64,000 bases of DNA, taken from the NCBI GenBank assembly GCA_003343905.1, contig QAKI01000057.1, positions 154,223 to 218,222 on the forward strand, written 5' to 3'. Shown one piece after another: positions 7,807-16,034 of the stretch. The notes under the pieces are model-generated. The model made no database searches. It was not told the origin of the DNA and saw only the letters and a list, made by a program, of their open reading frames with translations. The position numbers were made by a program, and so were the translations under genes. This DNA comes from Subdoligranulum variabile (GTDB lineage Bacteria; Bacillota; Clostridia; Oscillospirales; Ruminococcaceae). The first letter of the stretch is position 1; every line of letters starts with the position of its first letter.

Positions 7807-8962
7807 AAACCCCGCAGCCTGCCGCGCAGTACGGGACGTTCAGGCAGCGGCAGACCGTATCCGCGATGGTGGCAAAGCTGTAGCGGGTGTGCAGATTCAC
7901 GCCGGGGCAGATCTCGTCCCCGCAGAGCAGGAACGGCACATATTCACGGGTGTGATCGGTGGTCTTGGTATAGCTGGGGTCGCAGCCATGGTCAGCCGTG
8001 ACCATCAGTACATCACCGGGGCGCATCTTTGCGCGGAAGGCGGGCAGCCAGTCGTTGAATTCGGCAGCCGCGGCGGCATACCCGGCCACATCGCGGCGGT
8101 GGCCGTACAGCATATCGAAGTCCACGAGGTTGACGAAAGCCAGACCTTCAAAATCGCGGTCGGCCAGTTCCAGCGTTACGTTCAGCCCTTCGGTGTTGCC
8201 GCTGGTGCGGATGGTCTCCCCGATGCCCTTGCCCGCGAAAATATCATGGATCTTGCCCACGCCGATGGTCGCTTTCCCGGCCGCCTGCAAGGCGTCCAGC
8301 ATCGTATCGTGCGGCGGCACCAGGCTGTAGTCATGGCGGCGGGAGGTGCGGGTGAAGTTAGCGGCGCAATCCCCTACAAACGGGCGGGCGATCACGCGGC
8401 CCACGCCGTATTTGCCGGTGAGCAGTTCGCGGGCCTGCTCGCAGATCTCGTAGAGTTTCGGCACAGGGACGATGGCCTCGTTCGCAGCGATCTGGAACAC
8501 GCTGTCGGCCGAGGTATAGACGATCAGCGCCCCGGTGCGGGCGTGTTCCTCGCCATAGTCGCGGATGACCTCGGTGCCGGAATAGGGCTTGTTGCACAGC
8601 ACTTTATAGCCGGTCTTGGCGGTAAAGGCGTCCAGCAGGTCCTGCGGGAAGCCGTCCGGGAAAGTGGGCAGCGGTTCGGCGCTCAGCAGACCCGCGATCT
8701 CCCAGTGACCGATGGTCGTATCCTTGCCGGCGCTGGCTTCCCGCAGGCGCGCAAAGCTGCCGGCCGGCTGCGCGACCGGCGTCCCGCAGGTCACGCCGTC
8801 CAGATTGAAAAGGCCCAGTTCCGCCAGATGTTCGCCTTTGAAATTGGGGTGCTGCGCGATGGCCGCCAGCGTATTGGTCCCTGCATCACCGAACTGCGCG
8901 GCGTCCGGCTCCGCACCGATCCCGAAGCTGTCCAGCACGATCAGAAAAACTCGTTTTGCCAT
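7787..8962 (-). CDS. deoB: Phosphopentomutase
   Basis: Interconverts (deoxy)ribose 1-phosphate and 5-phosphate in nucleoside salvage. It has 391 residues, the usual length. The N-terminal metal site motif VLDSFGIGAEPDA and the C-terminal TADHGCDPSYTKTTDHTRE motif are alkaline-phosphatase-superfamily manganese ligands conserved in DeoB. The ATG at 8962 has AGGAGA upstream. Much longer upstream in-frame reading is spurious. It is first in a minus-strand run with the YdcF, esterase and membrane genes. A purine nucleoside phosphorylase, a common partner, is not adjacent. Confidence 0.96.
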   Translation of the reverse strand: MAKRVFLIVLDSFGIGAEPDAAQFGDAGTNTLAAIAQHPNFKGEHLAELGLFNLDGVTCGTPVAQPAGSFARLREASAGKDTTIGHWEIAGLLSAEPLPTFPDGFPQDLLDAFTAKTGYKVLCNKPYSGTEVIRDYGEEHARTGALIVYTSADSVFQIAANEAIVPVPKLYEICEQARELLTGKYGVGRVIARPFVGDCAANFTRTSRRHDYSLVPPHDTMLDALQAAGKATIGVGKIHDIFAGKGIGETIRTSGNTEGLNVTLELADRDFEGLAFVNLVDFDMLYGHRRDVAGYAAAAAEFNDWLPAFRAKMRPGDVLMVTADHGCDPSYTKTTDHTREYVPFLLCGDEICPGVNLHTRYSFATIADTVCRCLNVPYCAAGCGVYDEVRK

Positions 8963-9094
8963 ATATGATCTTCTCCTGTCTGAAAAAAGTGAACGACCGA
9001 CGCGCGCAGCGGGCATGCCTGCCAAAGGGGGCTTTGCGGCGGCATTATGCACTGCCGCCCCGCCCGGCTGCCGCGCGTATTCTATTTGTTCTTC

Positions 9095-9123
9095 ATTATA
9101 ACCGAAACCCGCGCAAAAGTAAA
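9095..9123 (-). promoter_or_regulatory. Probable promoter for deoB
   Basis: Minus strand: TTTACT, 17-base spacer, TATAAT (plus-strand 9095-9100). The -10 is perfect and the -35 is weak. Confidence 0.55.
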
Positions 9124-9200
9124 ATGATAAATTCGGGTTTTCCCTGCGCGCGCCGGGATTAAAATGGCGTAAAATGTGAGTAAAAGCAGGCCAGGGGGGC

Positions 9201-9230
9201 TTGTCTATTTGTTGCAAGGTGTAGTATAAT
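9201..9230 (+). promoter_or_regulatory. Promoter for pyk
   Basis: TTGTCT (9201-9206), 18-base spacer, TATAAT (9225-9230). It is followed by the ribosome site TGGAGG and the ATG at 9268. Confidence 0.7.
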
Positions 9231-9267
9231 ACCGTCGTACATTGTTAAAAGTTAGTATGGAGGCATT

Positions 9268-11019
9268 ATGTGTATGCGTAAGACAAAAATCGTTTGTACA
9301 TTGGGTCCGTCTACCGACCGCCCCGGTGTTCTGCGCCAGTTGCTGGAGAACGGCATGGATGTTGCCCGTTTCAACTTCTCCCACGGCGATTATAAAGAGC
9401 ATAAAGGCCGTCTGGATGCGCTGCGTGCGCTGACCGCCGAACTGAACCTGCCGGTCCCCGCCATGCTGGACACCAAAGGCCCTGAGATCCGCCTGGGCGT
9501 GTTCGCCAACGGCACCGAGACCCTGACCACCGGCCAGAAGTTCACCCTCACCTCCCGCGAAGTGGAAGGTACCAACGAGATTTGTTCCGTCAGCTACAAG
9601 GAACTGCCCCATGACGTAGCGCCGGGCGGCCGCATCATGCTGGATGACGGCCTGATCGAACTGCGCATCGACGAAGTGACCGACACCGACATCCTGTGCA
9701 CCGTACAGAACGACGGCGTCATCAAGACCAAGAAGGGCGTCAATGTTCCCGGCGTTCACCTGTCCATGCCCTACATGAGCCAGCGCGACCGCAACGACAT
9801 CCTGTTCGGCATCGAGCAGGGGTATGACCTGATCTCCGCCAGCTTCACCCGCAACGCGCAGGACATCATGGAGATCCGCCACCTGCTGGACGAGCATGAC
9901 TGCACCATGCGCATCATCGCCAAGATCGAGAACCAGGAAGGCATCGACAACATCGACGAGATCCTGACCGTGGCCGACGGCATCATGGTCGCCCGCGGCG
10001 ACATGGGCGTGGAGATCGACTTTGCCGAGATCCCCGCGATCCAGAAGCACCTGATCGACCGCGCCATGCAGGCCGGCAAGATCTGCATCACGGCCACCCA
10101 GATGCTGGACTCCATGATCGTCAACCCCCGCCCCACCCGTGCCGAGATCACTGACGTTGCCAACGCCATCTACGACGGCACCGGCGCCGTCATGCTCTCC
10201 GGCGAGACCGCCGCGGGCAAATACCCGGTGGAGGCGCTGCGTGCCATGTCCACGATTGCCATTACCACCGAGGCGGATTCCAACTTTGATTCCCTGGTCC
10301 ACCACACCGCCACCCCGGATACCCACCTGACGATCAGCGCAGCGGTCGGCCATGCGGCCTGCACCACTGCCGCCGACATCGGTGCTTCCGCCATCATTTC
10401 CGCTTCCAAGAGCGGCGAAACGGCCCGCCTGCTGAGCCGTTTCCGCCCGAACACCCCCATCATCGCCTGCGTGCTGGATGAGCGCACCCGCCGCCAGATG
10501 AACGTGTACCGCGGCGTCACCCCGCTGCTGATGGACTACGCCAATTCTACCGACGAACTGATCAGCATGTCCGTGGCGGCTGCCGAGAAGGCTGGTCTGA
10601 TCCACTCCGGCGATCTGGCCGTCGTGACCGCGGGCGTCCCGGTGGGCGTTTCCGGCACCACGAACATGATCAAGATCCACATGGTCGGCGACACGCTGCT
10701 GGCGGGCGTCGGCATCGGCCAGCACAACGCCAAGGGCGAAGTCTGCATCTGCCGGAACGCCGCCGAGGCAGCCAAGAAGTTCAAGCCCGGCCAGATCCTG
10801 GTCGTTCCCTTCACCACCAACGACGCCCTGCCCTATATGCGTCAGGCCGCCGGCATCATCACCGAAGAAGCGGGCACCAACAGCCATTCCGCTATCGTCG
10901 GTCTGACGCTGGACAAGGCTGTGATCGTGGGCGCCACCAACGCGACCCGCACCCTGCGCGACGGCATGACCGTTTCGATGGACTGTGTGCGCGGCGTGGT
11001 GCAGGCGATGGCCGACTGA
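9268..11019 (+). CDS. pyk: Pyruvate kinase with C-terminal PEP-utilizer-like domain
   Basis: Catalyses phosphoenolpyruvate plus ADP to pyruvate plus ATP, the last step of glycolysis. It has 583 residues, longer than the 470-residue E. coli form, because of the extra C-terminal domain typical of Firmicutes, which shows the PEP-utilizer-like GTNSHSAIVGLTLDK segment near residue 545. The catalytic core is clear: KTKIVCTLGPST at the start, MLDTKGPEIRLG, the active-site IIAKIENQEGI and the ITATQMLDSM segment. The ATG at 9268 follows GGAGG; a second ATG at 9274 is also possible. luxS follows 10 bases later and is probably co-transcribed. Confidence 0.97.
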   Translation: MCMRKTKIVCTLGPSTDRPGVLRQLLENGMDVARFNFSHGDYKEHKGRLDALRALTAELNLPVPAMLDTKGPEIRLGVFANGTETLTTGQKFTLTSREVEGTNEICSVSYKELPHDVAPGGRIMLDDGLIELRIDEVTDTDILCTVQNDGVIKTKKGVNVPGVHLSMPYMSQRDRNDILFGIEQGYDLISASFTRNAQDIMEIRHLLDEHDCTMRIIAKIENQEGIDNIDEILTVADGIMVARGDMGVEIDFAEIPAIQKHLIDRAMQAGKICITATQMLDSMIVNPRPTRAEITDVANAIYDGTGAVMLSGETAAGKYPVEALRAMSTIAITTEADSNFDSLVHHTATPDTHLTISAAVGHAACTTAADIGASAIISASKSGETARLLSRFRPNTPIIACVLDERTRRQMNVYRGVTPLLMDYANSTDELISMSVAAAEKAGLIHSGDLAVVTAGVPVGVSGTTNMIKIHMVGDTLLAGVGIGQHNAKGEVCICRNAAEAAKKFKPGQILVVPFTTNDALPYMRQAAGIITEEAGTNSHSAIVGLTLDKAVIVGATNATRTLRDGMTVSMDCVRGVVQAMAD

Positions 11020-11029
11020 GGTATTTTTC

Positions 11030-11491
11030 ATGGAGCGCATTGCCAGTTTTTGCGTGGATCATACCCGGCTGATGCCCGGTATGTATCTTTCCCGCCAGGA
11101 TGGCCCTGACGGCGAGATCCTGACCTGGGACATCCGCATGAAACGGCCCAACCAGGGGCAGTACCTTTCCCCCGCTGCCGCCCACACGCTGGAACATCTG
11201 TTCGCCACCTATGCGCGCAACAGCAAGTACGGCAAACATGTGGTCTATGTGGGGCCGATGGGCTGCCTGACCGGCTTTTACCTGCTGACGTCCGGCCTGA
11301 CGGACGCCGAGGCGCTGGATCTGGTGCGGGGCGCTTTTGCCTGGATGGCTGCGTATGACGGCGAAATTCCCGGCGCTTCTGCCGTGGAATGCGGGAATTA
11401 TCGGATGATGGACCCCGTCGCGGCCCGTGCGGAAGCCGCCGCCATGCTCCCGGTGTTGGAAGCTCTAGACGCGGATCACCTGCGGTATTGA
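11030..11491 (+). CDS. luxS: S-ribosylhomocysteine lyase
   Basis: Cleaves S-ribosylhomocysteine to homocysteine and DPD, the precursor of autoinducer-2, in the activated-methyl cycle. It has 153 residues. The metal ligands HTLEH (His52 and His56) and Cys121 (VECGNYR) are present, as is the catalytic Cys79 in GPMGC; the spacing matches B. subtilis LuxS (H54, H58, C126, C84). It follows pyk by 10 bases and ends at a strong terminator. The homocysteine product would feed the metH encoded at 43924-46329. Confidence 0.97.
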   Translation: MERIASFCVDHTRLMPGMYLSRQDGPDGEILTWDIRMKRPNQGQYLSPAAAHTLEHLFATYARNSKYGKHVVYVGPMGCLTGFYLLTSGLTDAEALDLVRGAFAWMAAYDGEIPGASAVECGNYRMMDPVAARAEAAAMLPVLEALDADHLRY

Positions 11492-11512
11492 CCCCTGAAT
11501 CTCTGGAAATAC

Positions 11513-11553
11513 AAAGCGAGGATGCTGCTATGCGGCGGTATCCTCGCTTTTTT
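11513..11553 (+). terminator. Intrinsic terminator after luxS
   Basis: AAAGCGAGGAT (11513-11523) pairs with ATCCTCGCTTT (11540-11550), 16-base loop, then a T run. Confidence 0.88.
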
Positions 11554-11663
11554 GCTGTCTTTTATTTCCGGGGGAATCGCTGCGCGCCGGAACGGGACCG
11601 CCACAGGGCGCGTCCATATTCCCCTTTCCCGCCAGGGTCAGTCATGAAAATCCGATACAGCCC

Positions 11664-11713
11664 TTGCAATCAAAGGCAATGTGTGATATGCTGAAAATGG
11701 TCAATTATTTGAC
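11664..11713 (+). promoter_or_regulatory. Promoter and palindromic operator for the marR-nitroreductase operon
   Basis: TTGCAA (11664-11669), a 17-base spacer and TATGCT (11687-11692), with an upstream TG that makes an extended -10. Seven bases downstream lies the inverted repeat GTCAATTATTTGAC (11700-11713), which would cover the transcription start. Repeats of this sort are typical MarR operators, so autorepression is likely (inference). Confidence 0.65.
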
Positions 11714-11743
11714 TATCAAAAAATAGATTTTATCTGGTGGGCC

Positions 11744-12196
11744 ATGACAAAAGAAGATCGAAAAAATGCATACCTGTACTGCAAATTCCGGGATGAACAG
11801 TTTGCCATGTACGATGACTATGCCAAGCGGCATGGCATGTCGATGAAAATGCTGCTTGTTGCCAATGCCCTCTTTTATGCAAAGGACGGCATGACGCAGA
11901 CGGAAATTTGCAAACGCACTTTCCAATCCAAACAGACCGTCAATTTGATCGTCAAAAAGCTGCTGTCCGACCAGTATGTTACCGTCACCGATGCGCCGGA
12001 GAGCAAGCGGAACAAAATCGTCCGCATGACAGGGGCCGGGCGGGCCTACTGCGAAAAAGTCGTGCGCCATATCACCTGGGCCGAGGACACCGCCATGTCC
12101 CTGTTCACACAGGAAGAACAGGAACGGCTGATCGGCCTTTCCCGAACCTTCACGAAAAATCTTGCCGCACTCATCGAGCAGGAAACGGAGGAATGA
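11744..12196 (+). CDS. MarR family transcriptional regulator
   Basis: A 150-residue protein with a winged helix between about residues 35 and 105. The DNA-recognition part is TEICKRTFQSKQTVNLIVKKLL, and the wing is SKRNKIVRMTGAG. The flanking helices form the usual MarR dimer interface. It sits 3 bases before a nitroreductase gene and behind a palindrome over its promoter. This suggests a sensor-repressor for electrophiles or oxidants that induces the nitroreductase. The ligand is unknown. The ATG at 11744 has only a weak GGTGG-like ribosome site. Confidence 0.88.
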   Translation: MTKEDRKNAYLYCKFRDEQFAMYDDYAKRHGMSMKMLLVANALFYAKDGMTQTEICKRTFQSKQTVNLIVKKLLSDQYVTVTDAPESKRNKIVRMTGAGRAYCEKVVRHITWAEDTAMSLFTQEEQERLIGLSRTFTKNLAALIEQETEE

Positions 12197-12199
12197 CTC

Positions 12200-12799
12200 A
12201 TGGAATTTTACGATGCCGTCAACCAAAGAAGAAGCATCCGCCAATTTGAGGACCGGGAGATTTCCCGGGAGGTGTTGGAACGGATCCTGGATGCCGGGCT
12301 GAAAGCGCCCTCGTCCAACCATCAAAGGCGCTGGGAGTTGCTGACGCTGACGGACAAGGCCCTTATTCGGGAACTGGCGAAATTCGTCCGCCCTTACCCC
12401 TGCCGCATCCAGGAACCCAAAACACCGCAGCAGGAGATGTTTAAAATCGCCTACCCCCGCCAGCGCAGCATGATTGAAGAATCTGCCTGCGTGATCCTGC
12501 CCTATTTCAAGCAGAAATATCCCCTGAGTGAAGAGAAAAACGGCTACGGCCTGATGGACTACGGCGCGGCCTGGGCGCTGGTGGAAAATATGCTGCTGGC
12601 CGCGACCGCAGAGGGGCTGGGTTCTGCCGTACATATCCCTGTAAAAAAGGAACCCCAGCAAATCAAAGAGTTTCTGAAAGTGCCCGACGGCTGGTTCCTG
12701 CCAACGCTTGTCATCCTTGGGTATCCGGCCAAAGACGCGCTTCTTCCCGCTCAGGTCAAGGCCACCGTCGAAAACAAAGTACACTGGAACAAATGGTAA
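12200..12799 (+). CDS. Nitroreductase family protein
   Basis: A 199-residue FMN-dependent oxidoreductase of the nitroreductase fold. It begins with the FMN-binding segment DAVNQRRSIRQFEDREIS, has the APSSNHQRRWELLTL segment around residue 36, and includes the helix AWALVENMLLAATAEGLGSAV, which is typical of the dimer and flavin site. The substrate is unknown. It is translated from GGAGGAATGACTCATG right after the MarR gene, so the two form a regulated pair. A bidirectional terminator lies about 100 bases beyond. Confidence 0.88.
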   Translation: MEFYDAVNQRRSIRQFEDREISREVLERILDAGLKAPSSNHQRRWELLTLTDKALIRELAKFVRPYPCRIQEPKTPQQEMFKIAYPRQRSMIEESACVILPYFKQKYPLSEEKNGYGLMDYGAAWALVENMLLAATAEGLGSAVHIPVKKEPQQIKEFLKVPDGWFLPTLVILGYPAKDALLPAQVKATVENKVHWNKW

Positions 12800-12895
12800 T
12801 TTCTATGCCCCATTCCTGTCCCGTACAGCGGCGGACTTTTGACGCAGGGCCAGTTTGATGGGGCGCAGCCATTTTCTAAAAATCAACTTCACAGC

Positions 12896-12936
12896 AAAAA
12901 AGGCCCCGGCGTGTTTTAGCACGCCGGGGCCTTTTA
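12896..12936. terminator. Bidirectional terminator between nitroreductase and pta
   Basis: Perfect stem around GGCCCCGGCGTG (12902-12913) and CACGCCGGGGCC (12920-12931) with a 6-base loop. Poly-A lies on the left and TTTTATTTG on the right. Confidence 0.9.
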
Positions 12937-12982
12937 TTTGCTTTTTATAAAATCACGTGATGGCGGCAAGCGCCGGAAAGGT

Positions 12983-13948
12983 TCAGATCAGGGCTGCCGT
13001 GACCAGCGCCATCTTATAGACTTCCTCCGCGTTGCAGCCGCGGGACAGGTCGTTGATCGGCGCATTCAGGCCCTGCAGGATGGGGCCGTAAGCCTCGAAC
13101 CCGCCCAGACGCTGGGCGATCTTGTAGCCGATGTTGCCTGCGTTGATGTCCGGGAAGATGAAGGTGTTGGCGTACCCGGCCACTTCGGAACCGGGGGCCT
13201 TCAACTGGCCGACTTCCGGGGCAACGGCGGCGTCAAACTGCAGTTCGCCATCCACTTTCAGTTCGGGATGCGCGGCCTTCACGCGCTCGGTCGCGTTACG
13301 CATCTTATCCACGCTGTCGCCCTTGCCGGAGCCCTTGGTGGAGTAGGACAGCAGCGCCACACGGGGGTCAATGCCGAAGATGCGCGCCGTGTGGGCGGTC
13401 TCCACCGTGCATTCCACCACTTCGTCCTCGCTGGGGTCGATATTGATGGCGCAGTCACCCATAGCCAGGCTCTCTTCGCCGCGCATCAGAATAAAGCAGG
13501 AACTTACAGACTTGATGCCGGGGCGGCACTTGATGAGCTGCAGCGCGGGGCGGACCGTGTCAGCCGTGGAGTAAGTAACGCCGCCCAGCAGGCAGTCGGC
13601 CTTGCCCATCTTGACCAGCATCGTGCCGAAATAGTTGGACTTTGCCAAAGCGGCGCGGCACTGTTCCTCGGTCATTTTGCCCTTGCGCAATTCCACCATC
13701 TTGGCGACCATTTCATCAAAGCCTTCATACGAGGCCGGGTTCACGATCTCCGCGCCCGTGATGTCAAAGTTACCGTCGGCGGCAGCCTTCTTGACGGCTT
13801 CCGGCTCGCCCAGCAGGATCACACGCAGCGTCTTGCCCGCCAGCAGGCGGCTGGCGGCAGACAGGATCCGGGCGTCGGTGCCCTCGGTAAAGACAATGGA
13901 CTTGGATTCAGCCCGCAGTTTTTCCTCGAACTTTTCAAAAATGGACAT
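12983..13948 (-). CDS. pta: Phosphate acetyltransferase
   Basis: Converts acetyl-CoA and phosphate to acetyl phosphate for acetate formation or ATP gain via acetate kinase. It has 321 residues, the short single-domain Pta of Firmicutes. The signatures VFTEGTDARIL (start), ADCLLGGVTYSTADTVRPAL (middle) and ALLSYSTKGSGKGDSV are conserved in Pta. The C-terminus has FPDINAGNIGYKIAQRLGG. The start is the ATG at 13948, with GGAGG upstream; a start 6 codons earlier coincides with that ribosome site. ackA is not in the window. Confidence 0.96.
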   Translation of the reverse strand: MSIFEKFEEKLRAESKSIVFTEGTDARILSAASRLLAGKTLRVILLGEPEAVKKAAADGNFDITGAEIVNPASYEGFDEMVAKMVELRKGKMTEEQCRAALAKSNYFGTMLVKMGKADCLLGGVTYSTADTVRPALQLIKCRPGIKSVSSCFILMRGEESLAMGDCAINIDPSEDEVVECTVETAHTARIFGIDPRVALLSYSTKGSGKGDSVDKMRNATERVKAAHPELKVDGELQFDAAVAPEVGQLKAPGSEVAGYANTFIFPDINAGNIGYKIAQRLGGFEAYGPILQGLNAPINDLSRGCNAEEVYKMALVTAALI

Positions 13949-14008
13949 ACAGAAAACGACCTCCATATCTTAGCGCAGAATCCCTCTGCACAACATTTCA
14001 CAGATCCC

Positions 14009-14036
14009 ATTATAGCATTGATTTTTCTATTTGCAA
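14009..14036 (-). promoter_or_regulatory. Promoter for pta
   Basis: Minus strand: TTGCAA, 16-base spacer, TATAAT (plus-strand 14009-14014). It lies in an AT-rich pocket. Confidence 0.7.
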
Positions 14037-14146
14037 AGAAAGTGTGCGATCCGCACAAGGATTGCGCAAAAAATATGCGAAACCTGGCCGCATCGCAAGA
14101 AACCTCGCAAAGTTAATAAAATATCAAGAGGTGTACCGCGGCATTT

Positions 14147-14380
14147 TTAGCGTTCCTGACGCGACGGTTCGTAGCCGTAGGCTTGGTAAAACGCCGCCCG
14201 GTCTGCCGCGCTGCGGACTACGACCGCCTGCAGCAGATGCCCCGTGTGCGGGTCCAGAAAGCCGATCAGCGTTTCCCCTGTGCAGATACTGCTCCGCGTG
14301 GCAATGTCCTTCTCCCCCAGCCCGGGCGGGGGCTGAACAGGGTTCTTCCGTTTTGTATGCTTAAACCACAAACTGCCCAC
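14147..14380 (-). CDS. Small conserved-looking hypothetical protein
   Basis: A 77-residue reading frame, probably from a GTG at 14380, that overlaps the end of the DUF1294 gene by 20 bases. I do not recognise the family. It is basic at the start (FKHTKRKNP), then GLGEKDIATRSSICTGETLIG, and ends AAFYQAYGYEPS. The composition is that of a real protein rather than of a shadow frame, and no competing gene exists on the other strand. The overlap with its upstream neighbour suggests coupled translation. Its function is unknown. Confidence 0.5.
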   Translation of the reverse strand: MGSLWFKHTKRKNPVQPPPGLGEKDIATRSSICTGETLIGFLDPHTGHLLQAVVVRSAADRAAFYQAYGYEPSRQER

Positions 14381-14636
14381 CTGCCAGCCAAACGCACAGC
14401 GCGACCTGTACCGCCAAAATCAACGGCATTCCCACCACAAAATACCAATGCTTTGTTTTGTGGCGGCAAAGTACCATACCCGCGATTGCCCCCAGGCTGC
14501 CGCCCAGCAGCGCCGCCGCAAACAGCGTGCGCTCCGGGATGCGCCAGCGGTGCCGCTGGGCACGGCGCTTGTCCGCCGCCATCAGGCCGAACGCCGTCAG
14601 ATTGATCATGACCAGATAAAACAACAGGATCTTCAT
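14361..14636 (-). CDS. DUF1294 domain-containing small membrane protein
   Basis: A 91-residue protein with membrane segments at the start, middle and end. The DUF1294 core is clear: LTAFGLMAADKRRAQRHRWRIPE, then LLGGSLGAIAGMVLCRHKTKHWYFVVGMPL. The function is unknown. The start is debatable. The ATG at 14636 fits the family but lies only 7 bases after a perfect TATAAT, so the message would have no leader. The ATG at 14684 forms an ATGA overlap with the upstream lipoprotein gene and would add 16 residues. Both could be used. Confidence 0.82.
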   Translation of the reverse strand: MKILLFYLVMINLTAFGLMAADKRRAQRHRWRIPERTLFAAALLGGSLGAIAGMVLCRHKTKHWYFVVGMPLILAVQVALCVWLAGGQFVV

Positions 14637-14642
14637 ATCTGC

Positions 14643-14671
14643 ATTATAACGCACCGGGCAGAACTTGTCCA
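14643..14671 (-). promoter_or_regulatory. Near-consensus promoter abutting the DUF1294 start codon
   Basis: Minus strand: TGGACA (plus-strand 14666-14671), 17-base spacer, TATAAT (14643-14648). The expected start of transcription coincides with the ATG at 14636. Confidence 0.55.
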
Positions 14672-14680
14672 GTTTATCTA

Positions 14681-16009
14681 TCATGTCGTTTGCTGCGGCA
14701 CTTCGCGGTAGTTGGGCCTGCCTGCCAGAAAATCTTCTACGGACAGGACGCCGTAACGGTCTGTCACCTTCTCCGTCATGACCGGCTCACCGTCCGTATC
14801 CGCAGTTTGCACCTGCTGGCGCTGTTCAGCAAAAGCGACCAGTAAATTTTCCGATGCCTGTGCCAAAATGGTGATGGGGCGCTCACAGCCGTCGCTGACA
14901 AATTGCAGCGGGATCTCCCGCAGGTTCCCGCTTTCCGGGTCCAGCGCATAGCGTTTGATCGCATCAGCGCCCCAAGGCCCCTGCACGTTCAGCAGGAGGT
15001 TCCCGGCCACCACGCCTTCCAACTGGAAAGCTGTTTCCCCCGCCGGGGGCTGGCGTATTTCCTCCGGCCAGACGATGGACCTCTGCCCGCTCTGGCCGTC
15101 CGGCGTTACCCAGTGCAGCGCATCAGGCTGCCTGTCGTTGCACCAGTACAGGCGGCCGCTGTCCCATAAAAGCGTCAGGCCGTCTGATTCTCCTTCCGAA
15201 GTCCAGGAGAGCAGTTCCCGCTGTTCGCCGCTATCGATTGACCACAGAAAAACACGGCTGTTCCCCTGTTTGCTTTCCAGTGCTGTCTGGATCTCAGCCT
15301 CCGTCATGCTATCCGCAAGATTTCTTTGCAATTGTTCCCTTCCGTCATATTCATAAAGCACCATGTACCGCCCGGCAGTGCCGAGGAATCCGGGAACCAG
15401 CACAGGCAATTCTGCCTGCTGCGTGACGCACCCATCATGCAGCGAGACCCGCAGGAGTGTATTGCTTTCCCCGTAGACTTCCGACCACTGTATAACATAG
15501 AGCGCGTCCCCATCCGCTGCAAGCAGCATCCCAAGATTTTCTACCTGCGCCAGTTCCCGGCGATCACTTCCGTCGCCGTCCGCCAGATAAAGAATACTGG
15601 CCCCCACCGTATGGCCGCCGTTCGGGCTTTGGGGGTCTTTGCGGCGAAGTTCATATACGACGGAACCATCCGGCAGCACTTTGATCTGGGTTACGAGGCT
15701 GTCGGAAGGAACGCGCCCCTCGCAGGTGTCACTGTCATGGCGGCACCCTAGCTTGCTGCACAGGATGTGATTTTCTGCGGTCTCATAGTCCAGAAAGTAC
15801 AGGCCGTTTTCTGCCGTGTTTTCGCCCAATCCGACTGTGTAAAACCCCTGTTCCGTCTGCTGCCCCAGCAGGACCAATGACTGTTTTGACGCCGCCTGTG
15901 CAGACGCCGTTTCCGGGGATTCGGAAGGCTGCCGCACGGCAGGGCTGCAGGCGCACAAAGCCGACAGGCAGCCAAGCGCCGCCAGCATCAGCGCAATCGT
16001 TCGCTTCAT
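14681..16009 (-). CDS. Secreted lipoprotein, beta-propeller-like (DUF5050-type)
   Basis: A 442-residue lipoprotein: basic start MKRT, hydrophobic stretch, and lipobox LCAC with the modified cysteine at about residue 21, then a Ser/Ala/Glu-rich linker. The rest has repeated short beta-rich units (for example ENGLYFLDYETAE, DGDALYVIQWSEV, DSGRLYWCNDRQ, SVEDFLAG) that resemble the blades of DUF5050-type propellers. It is the last gene of a two-component system operon (18792 to 14681). It may be the output or an accessory sensor; no enzymatic motif is seen. Confidence 0.72.
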   Translation of the reverse strand: MKRTIALMLAALGCLSALCACSPAVRQPSESPETASAQAASKQSLVLLGQQTEQGFYTVGLGENTAENGLYFLDYETAENHILCSKLGCRHDSDTCEGRVPSDSLVTQIKVLPDGSVVYELRRKDPQSPNGGHTVGASILYLADGDGSDRRELAQVENLGMLLAADGDALYVIQWSEVYGESNTLLRVSLHDGCVTQQAELPVLVPGFLGTAGRYMVLYEYDGREQLQRNLADSMTEAEIQTALESKQGNSRVFLWSIDSGEQRELLSWTSEGESDGLTLLWDSGRLYWCNDRQPDALHWVTPDGQSGQRSIVWPEEIRQPPAGETAFQLEGVVAGNLLLNVQGPWGADAIKRYALDPESGNLREIPLQFVSDGCERPITILAQASENLLVAFAEQRQQVQTADTDGEPVMTEKVTDRYGVLSVEDFLAGRPNYREVPQQTT

Positions 16010-16034
16010 GGTATGGCTCCTTTCCCATATACGT

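Larger units (their letters stand above)
8963..9267. other. Divergent intergenic region deoB/pyk
   Basis: This 305-base gap holds the minus-strand deoB promoter and a leader of about 125 bases. The leader has a hairpin, GGCGGCA (9038-9044) with TGCCGCC (9053-9059), but no U-tract. The plus-strand pyk promoter is also here. I see no gene or recognisable riboswitch core. Confidence 0.6.

Noticed and set aside
9240..9256. Possible Rex operator in the pyk leader (TTGTTAA)
   Set aside because: Only one half-site of the TTGTTAA-N4-TTAACAA type is present; the second arm does not match.
9205..11040. A 611-codon minus-strand frame opposite pyk
   Set aside because: Antisense shadow of pyk; Gly/His/Asp rich, and it would cover the pyk promoter.
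12938..14116. A 392-codon plus-strand frame opposite pta
   Set aside because: Shadow of pta. The real pta motifs are on the minus strand, with a promoter and ribosome site.
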